DNA of 64,000 nucleotides from positions 9,238,001-9,302,000 of the forward strand of contig NZ_CP107772.1 of assembly GCF_036345155.1 (NCBI RefSeq). The letters run 5' to 3'. Below the pieces are notes generated by a model. That model was not told the DNA's origin. It saw nothing but the letters and a program-made list of their open reading frames with translations, and did no database searches. The DNA is from Streptomyces sp. NBC_00582. GTDB taxonomy: Bacteria > Actinomycetota > Actinomycetes > Streptomycetales > Streptomycetaceae. This document shows positions 60,174 through 64,000 of the stretch, piece after piece. Within the stretch, counting starts at the first letter, position 1; each line of letters opens with the position of its first letter. The position numbers and the translations under genes are program-made.

Positions 60174-61529
60174 TCAGCTCGCCGCGTAGTTCCGCAGGAA
60201 CAGCGCCTCGGCCACCGACAGCCGCTCCAGCTCCTCGGGCGACACGCTCTCGTCGACCGCGTGGATCTGGGCCTCCGGCTCACTCAGACCGATGAGGAGG
60301 ATCTCCGCCGCCGGGTAGAGCGCCGCGAGGGTGTTGCACAGCGGGATGGAGCCGCCCTGACCGGCGTACTGCATCTCCTGGCCCGGGTAGGCCACGGCCA
60401 TCGCGTCCGCCATCGCCGCGTACGCCGGGCTGCGCGTGTCGGCGCTGAACGGCTGGCCCTGGCCGATCTGCTCGGTGCTCACCCGCGCACCCCACGGCGT
60501 GTGCGCCTCCAGATGCGCCTGGAGCAGCTTCGTCGCCTCGGCCGCGTCCACGCCCGGCGGCACCCGCAGGCTGATCAGCGCACGGGCGCCGGCCTGCACG
60601 GACGGCGTGGCGCCGACGACCGGCGGGCAGTCGATGCCGAGGACGGTGACGGCCGGACGGGCCCAGATACGGTCGGCGACCGTCCCGGAGCCGATCAGCT
60701 CGACCCCGTCCAGCACCTTGGCGTCCCGGCGGAACTGCTCCTCGTCGTACTGCAGGCCCTGCCACCGCTCGTTACCGGTCAGCCCGTCGACCGTCGTCGA
60801 GCCGTCCTCGGCCCGCAGCGAGTCCAGTACGCGGATCAGGGCGCCGAGCGCGTCGGGGGCCGCGCCGCCGAACTGGCCCGAGTGCAGGTTGCCCTCGAGT
60901 GTGTCGATCCTCACGCGCAGCATGGTCATCCCGCGCAGGGTGGAGGTGGCCGTGGGCAGCCCCACGCGGAAGTTGCCCGAGTCGCCGATCACGATCGCGT
61001 CGGCGGTCAGCAGCTCCGGGTGCTGCTCGGCGTACCGCTCCAGACCGCCGGTGCCCTGCTCCTCCGAGCCCTCCACGATCACCTTCACATGCACCGGGAC
61101 GCCGCCGTTCGCCTTCAGGGCGCGCAGCGCGAGCAGGTGCATGATGAAGCCACCCTTGCAGTCGGCGGTGCCGCGTCCGTACCAGCGGCCGTCGCGCTCG
61201 GTCAGCTCGAACGGCGGAGTGGTCCAACCGGACTCGTCCAGCGGCGGCTGCACGTCGTAGTGCGCGTACAGCAGAACGGTCCGCGCGCCCTCGGGCCCGC
61301 GCAGATGGCCGTAGACCGACTGGGTGCCGTCGGGGGTCTCCAGCACGGCCACGTCCTCGAAGCCCTCGGCGCGCAGCGCGGCCGTGATCCAGTCCGCCGC
61401 GGCCTCGCTCTCGCTGCGCGGGAACTGGTCGAAGTCCGCCACCGACCTGAAGGCCACCAGCTCGGTGAGCTCCGCCTTCGCCCTGGGCATCAGCGTGGCG
61501 ACGGTCTCGGCGACCGGATTCGACGACAT
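60174..61529 (-). CDS. M20 family dipeptidase
   Basis: A 451-residue metallopeptidase of the M20 (CNDP/ArgE/DapE) family. It carries VLLYAHYDVQPPLDESGWTT (His and catalytic Asp), WYGRGTADCKGGFIMHLLAL (bridging Asp), VIVEGSEEQGTGGLERYAEQ (catalytic Glu and metal Glu) and AIVIGDSGNFRVGLPTATST (metal Asp), with a lid-dimerisation domain (~200-320) and the distal His in IGLSEPEAQIHAVDESVSPE. It cleaves dipeptides in the cytoplasm using two Zn2+ ions. ATG 61529 has AAGGAG eight bases upstream. It is divergent from the geranylgeranyl-reductase-family gene. Confidence 0.96.
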   Translation of the reverse strand: MSSNPVAETVATLMPRAKAELTELVAFRSVADFDQFPRSESEAAADWITAALRAEGFEDVAVLETPDGTQSVYGHLRGPEGARTVLLYAHYDVQPPLDESGWTTPPFELTERDGRWYGRGTADCKGGFIMHLLALRALKANGGVPVHVKVIVEGSEEQGTGGLERYAEQHPELLTADAIVIGDSGNFRVGLPTATSTLRGMTMLRVRIDTLEGNLHSGQFGGAAPDALGALIRVLDSLRAEDGSTTVDGLTGNERWQGLQYDEEQFRRDAKVLDGVELIGSGTVADRIWARPAVTVLGIDCPPVVGATPSVQAGARALISLRVPPGVDAAEATKLLQAHLEAHTPWGARVSTEQIGQGQPFSADTRSPAYAAMADAMAVAYPGQEMQYAGQGGSIPLCNTLAALYPAAEILLIGLSEPEAQIHAVDESVSPEELERLSVAEALFLRNYAAS

Positions 61530-61731
61530 GGGCACGCTCCTTGTGGGTGCGACGTTGTACAGGGTGGCACGGGTCCGTTCGGGGGACCGTGCGAGCGTAC
61601 GCGCTGCCGGGATGGGGTCGCGCACCTCGCCGATCTTTCCACAGCGGACTGTCATGGGGCCGTGACGATCTCCGCCGTAGGATGCGGGGGACAGGTGCGG
61701 CAGGCGGCTTGATCGGGAGCAGTTGACCATC

Positions 61732-62982
61732 GTGAGCAGCGAGAACTCTTCAGCGGACGACGTGCGGCAGGTGTGGGACGTCGTCGTGGTGGGCGCGGGA
61801 CCCGCGGGGGCTTCGGCCGCCTACGCGGCGGCGGTCACGGGACGGCGTGTGCTGTTGCTGGAGAAGGCGGAGCTGCCCCGCTACAAGACGTGCGGCGGCG
61901 GCATCATCGGCCCTTCCCGGGACGCGCTGCCCCCCGGCTTCGAACTCCCCTTCCGCGACCGGGTCACCGCGGTGACCTTCTCCCACAACGGACGCTTCAC
62001 CCGCACCCGGCGCTCCCGGCAGATGCTGTTCGGGCTGATCAACCGGCCCGAGTTCGATCAGCAGCTCGTCGAACACGCCCAGAAGGCGGGCGCCGAGCTG
62101 CGTACGGGCGTCACGGTCACCCGCGTCGAACAGCACGGCTCGGCGGTGCCCGACCGGCGCACCGTCGCGATCGTCCTCCAGGGCGGCGAGACCGTCCTGG
62201 CGCGCGCGGTGGTCGGCGCGGACGGCAGCGCCAGCCGCATAGGGGCGCATGTCGGTGTGAAGCTCGACCAGGTCGACCTCGGCCTGGAGGCCGAGATCCC
62301 GGTGCCGGACACGGTCGCCGAGGACTGGAAGGGCCGCGTCCTCATCGACTGGGGTCCGATGCCCGGCAGCTACGGCTGGGTGTTCCCCAAGGGCGACACG
62401 CTGACGGTCGGCGTGATCTCCGCGCGCGGCGAGGGCGCCGCCACCAAGCGGTATCTGGAGGACTTCATCGGACGGCTCGGCCTCGCCGGCTTCGAACCGA
62501 GCATCTCCTCCGGCCATCTCACCCGCTGCCGCGCTGACGACTCGCCGCTCTCCCGGGGGCGGGTGCTGGTCTGCGGTGACGCGGCGGGGCTGCTGGAGCC
62601 CTGGACCCGCGAGGGCATCTCCTTCGCGCTGCGCTCGGGCCGGCTCGCGGGCGAGTGGGCCGTGCGCATCGCGGAGGCGCACGACGCGGTGGACACCCGC
62701 CGCCAGGCCCTGAACTACGCGTTCGCGATCAAGGCGGGCCTGGGGGTGGAGATGGCCGTCGGCAAGCGGATGCTGGCCGCCTTCGAGCGCCGCCCTGGGC
62801 TGTTCCACGCGGCCCTCACCGGTTTCCGCCCGGCCTGGCGCGCGTTCACCGACATCACCCGTGGCCGTACGACCCTCGGCGAGCTCGTCCGTGCGCATCC
62901 GATGGCCCAGCGCGCGCTGACCCTGATGGACCGCCGGCCGGAGCCGGTCGCGCCGGCGGCCGAGGAGACCGAGGACTCCTGA
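61732..62982 (+). CDS. Geranylgeranyl reductase family FAD protein
   Basis: About 416 residues. The FAD-binding motif is WDVVVVGAGPAGASAAYAAA, followed by LLEKAELPRYKTCGGGIIGP (the K-x-CGGG of this family), ARAVVGADGSASRIG and GRVLVCGDAAGLLEPWTREG followed by ISFALRSGRLAGEW. The family reduces isoprenoid double bonds in lipids, chlorophyll or quinone side chains; relatives also oxidise. GTG 61732 (SSENSSADDVRQVWD) is preferred; TTG 61723 lies only three bases after GGAG. Its role may be in menaquinone or another isoprenoid, as inferred from the family. Confidence 0.93.
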   Translation: MSSENSSADDVRQVWDVVVVGAGPAGASAAYAAAVTGRRVLLLEKAELPRYKTCGGGIIGPSRDALPPGFELPFRDRVTAVTFSHNGRFTRTRRSRQMLFGLINRPEFDQQLVEHAQKAGAELRTGVTVTRVEQHGSAVPDRRTVAIVLQGGETVLARAVVGADGSASRIGAHVGVKLDQVDLGLEAEIPVPDTVAEDWKGRVLIDWGPMPGSYGWVFPKGDTLTVGVISARGEGAATKRYLEDFIGRLGLAGFEPSISSGHLTRCRADDSPLSRGRVLVCGDAAGLLEPWTREGISFALRSGRLAGEWAVRIAEAHDAVDTRRQALNYAFAIKAGLGVEMAVGKRMLAAFERRPGLFHAALTGFRPAWRAFTDITRGRTTLGELVRAHPMAQRALTLMDRRPEPVAPAAEETEDS

Positions 62983-63009
62983 GCCGGGAGTTTCCCGGGA
63001 GCGGGGCGG

Positions 63010-63462
63010 TCAGCCCTCGACCGTGATCCGGAACACCGGGTGGTCGGGGGCCGCCGCCCTGAGCTCCTCGTCCGACGACTTCGCCGTGACCCCGTTGAAG
63101 TACTGGTTGACCTCCCAGCCCCACTTCTCGAGGTAGGTCCGCAGGATTGGGAGCTTCTCCTCGTCGGGAAGCTCCACCGCGGTGAACGTCCGCACCTTGC
63201 GGCCCACCCGCAGCTCCCCGCCGCCGGCCGCCCGCATGTTGCGCACCCACTGGGAGTGCCCGCGCGCCGAGACCAGGAACCGCGCGCCCTCGTACGTGTG
63301 CGGGTTGACCGGGATGCGCTGCATCTGCCCGCTCCTGCGGCCCCGCACGGACATCTCCGCCGAGCCCATGAGGCTCACCCCGTGCCGGGCCAGCCAGCCG
63401 ACGAGGCTGTTGAACCGGACGTTGAGCGGGCTGCCCTTGAGGTAGTACGGCTGCGACGACAT
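63010..63462 (-). CDS. F420-type nitroreductase family protein (Ddn-like)
   Basis: A 150-residue split-barrel protein of the deazaflavin-dependent nitroreductase (Ddn/F420) group. It has FNSLVGWLARHGVSLMGSAE, VRGRRSGQMQRIPVNPHTYE (L/V-x-T/S-x-GRRSG), GARFLVSARGHSQWVRNMRA and VFRITVEG. Such enzymes use reduced F420 to reduce quinones or xenobiotics in actinobacteria. ATG 63462 has GGGGGT five bases upstream. It is divergent from a TetR gene, with two near-identical palindromes between them, so it is probably TetR-controlled. Confidence 0.92.
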   Translation of the reverse strand: MSSQPYYLKGSPLNVRFNSLVGWLARHGVSLMGSAEMSVRGRRSGQMQRIPVNPHTYEGARFLVSARGHSQWVRNMRAAGGGELRVGRKVRTFTAVELPDEEKLPILRTYLEKWGWEVNQYFNGVTAKSSDEELRAAAPDHPVFRITVEG

Positions 63463-63481
63463 GGTGACCCCCAGTCATTTG

Positions 63482-63496
63482 GAGAGCGGTGCTCTC
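63482..63496. promoter_or_regulatory. TetR operator candidate, site 1
   Basis: GAGAGCGGTGCTCTC is a perfect 6-bp-arm palindrome (GAGAGC/GCTCTC) around GGT. It lies 20 bases upstream of the Ddn-like start. Confidence 0.75.
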
Positions 63497-63534
63497 GCTT
63501 GATTCGAGTGTGCCGGAGGCCGGTGTCCACATGC

Positions 63535-63549
63535 AAGAGCAGTGCTCTC
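63535..63549. promoter_or_regulatory. TetR operator candidate, site 2
   Basis: AAGAGCAGTGCTCTC repeats site 1 with two changes. A further half site, GCTCTCGAAT, recurs at 63563-63572, 37 bases before the TetR start. Confidence 0.7.
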
Positions 63550-63608
63550 GAATTTTTGCGCCGCTCTCGAATGTGTGCACTGCTCCGCATCGTGGAAGAC
63601 TGGCCCCC

Positions 63609-64000
63609 ATGAGCAGCAACGCCGCCCAGGGGGCCCGCGCCCGTGCCCGGATCGAAGTCACCGCCGCCATCAAGGAGGAGGCGCGCAGACAACTGGCGGC
63701 CGAGGGCGCGGCCAAGCTCTCGCTGCGGGCCGTGGCCCGTGAGCTGGGCATGGTCTCCTCCGCGCTGTACCGGTACTTCCCGAGCCGCGACGACCTGCTC
63801 ACCGCCCTCATCATCGACGCGTACGACTCCCTGGGCGAGCGGGCGGAAGCGGCCCACGCCGCCGTCGCCGGGGCGGAGCCGGTCCGGCGCTGGGTCGCGG
63901 TGTGCGAGGCGGTGCGCGGCTGGGCGCAGACGCATCCGCACGAGTACGCGTTGATCTACGGCTCGCCCGTCCCCGGCTACAGCGCGCCGCAGACCACCGT
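63609..64000 (+). CDS. TetR family regulator, cut by right window edge
   Basis: At least 130 residues are present. The helix-turn-helix region is at ~17-62 (IEVTAAIKEEARRQLAAEGA, LSLRAVARELGMVSSALYRY, FPSRDDLLTALIIDAYDSLG). The ligand-binding domain starts with EPVRRWVAVCEAVRGWAQTH and HPHEYALIYGSPVPGYSAPQ, typical of a TetR group with a WHG-type C-terminal domain. ATG 63609 is the first start; a weak ribosome binding site is seen. It is divergent from the Ddn-like gene with two palindromes between, so it probably represses both. Confidence 0.93.
   Translation, partial: MSSNAAQGARARARIEVTAAIKEEARRQLAAEGAAKLSLRAVARELGMVSSALYRYFPSRDDLLTALIIDAYDSLGERAEAAHAAVAGAEPVRRWVAVCEAVRGWAQTHPHEYALIYGSPVPGYSAPQTT

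Noticed and set aside
1..64000. tRNA, rRNA, CRISPR arrays, complete insertion sequences or prophage genes
   Set aside because: I found no cloverleaf-like sequences, regularly spaced repeats, transposases, integrases or phage structural genes when reading both strands.
1..64000. A secondary-metabolite gene cluster
   Set aside because: No PKS, NRPS, terpene synthase, lanthipeptide or siderophore synthetase genes are present; the isolated reductase, Ddn and VOC genes are not enough.

Overview
The window is chromosomal DNA of a Streptomyces or very close relative. This rests on the very high GC content with G/C in nearly every third codon position, frequent GTG starts, GGAGG-type ribosome binding sites, and lineage-typical families (DUF5997, DUF6214, DUF6421, DUF6986, FUSC exporters, F420-type Ddn proteins, PaaX/LacI/ROK regulators). 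I see no rRNA, tRNA, CRISPR array, intact insertion sequence or replication origin. I call 64 genes (61 intact, two damaged, and one large gene cut by the left edge), one of them a 26-codon leader peptide. The last gene is cut by the right edge.

Layout. 1-3.5 kb: an ATGA-coupled pair, DUF4132 plus a very large conserved protein, leaving on the minus strand. 3.9-9.1 kb: a cold-shock protein, the divergent DUF5997/LysR-effector-domain pair, a secreted GH127 arabinofuranosidase with an inserted LamG domain, and an Lrp regulator. 9.1-19.5 kb: CapA-like protein, hydrolase plus phosphoribosyltransferase, FUSC exporter, lactonase behind a DasR-like site, CbiX-type chelatase, GlcNAc-kinase-like gene coupled to uracil-DNA glycosylase, a BNR propeller protein and an Rv1733c-type membrane protein. 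19.9-22.4 kb: AidB-like acyl-CoA dehydrogenase divergent from a PaaX-family regulator.

22.5-25.9 kb is a plant-polysaccharide island. It holds PL3 and PL1 pectate lyases on one strand and a CE1 esterase with a CBM2 on the other, around an intergenic region with three AGCGCT cores, one almost a CebR box. The esterase has a TTA (bldA-type) codon. 25.9-36.2 kb: NCS2 permease, FprA-type ferredoxin reductase, DUF6214, DUF305 lipoprotein divergent from an LVIVD-repeat secreted protein, TetR, HAD hydrolase, a doubly broken gene, PAP2 phosphatase, M56 peptidase and a DUF5134-like membrane protein. 36.4-41.5 kb: FUSC exporter coupled to MarR, two VOC proteins, two successive hairpins before a GNAT gene, and a GDPD.

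41.8-45.7 kb holds a tightly coupled DUF6421/SDR/threonine-aldolase operon, followed by a transglutaminase-like gene with a near-ideal leaderless promoter. 45.8-48.3 kb: PlsC acyltransferase, DUF4395, thioredoxin, and a Cys-type leader peptide before a flavin reductase. 48.5-50.3 kb: etfB-etfA ending in a 17-bp hairpin. 50.4-56 kb: secreted EEP hydrolase, DUF6986 aldolase-like protein, a cyclotransferase-like protein, and a LacI regulator divergent from a ROK sugar kinase across a perfect 12-bp palindrome. 56-64 kb: small secreted protein, P-loop/Nudix fusion, a 5'-truncated OppD remnant coupled to an intact OppF, a kinase-like protein, M20 dipeptidase, geranylgeranyl-reductase-family FAD protein, and an F420-type Ddn protein divergent from TetR with two near-identical operators.

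The best leads are the DUF6421 cassette with its zincin-like residues, the two degraded genes, the cysteine leader peptide, the LacI and TetR operators, and the hairpin pair at 40 kb. All names come from reading the translations, with no database search.
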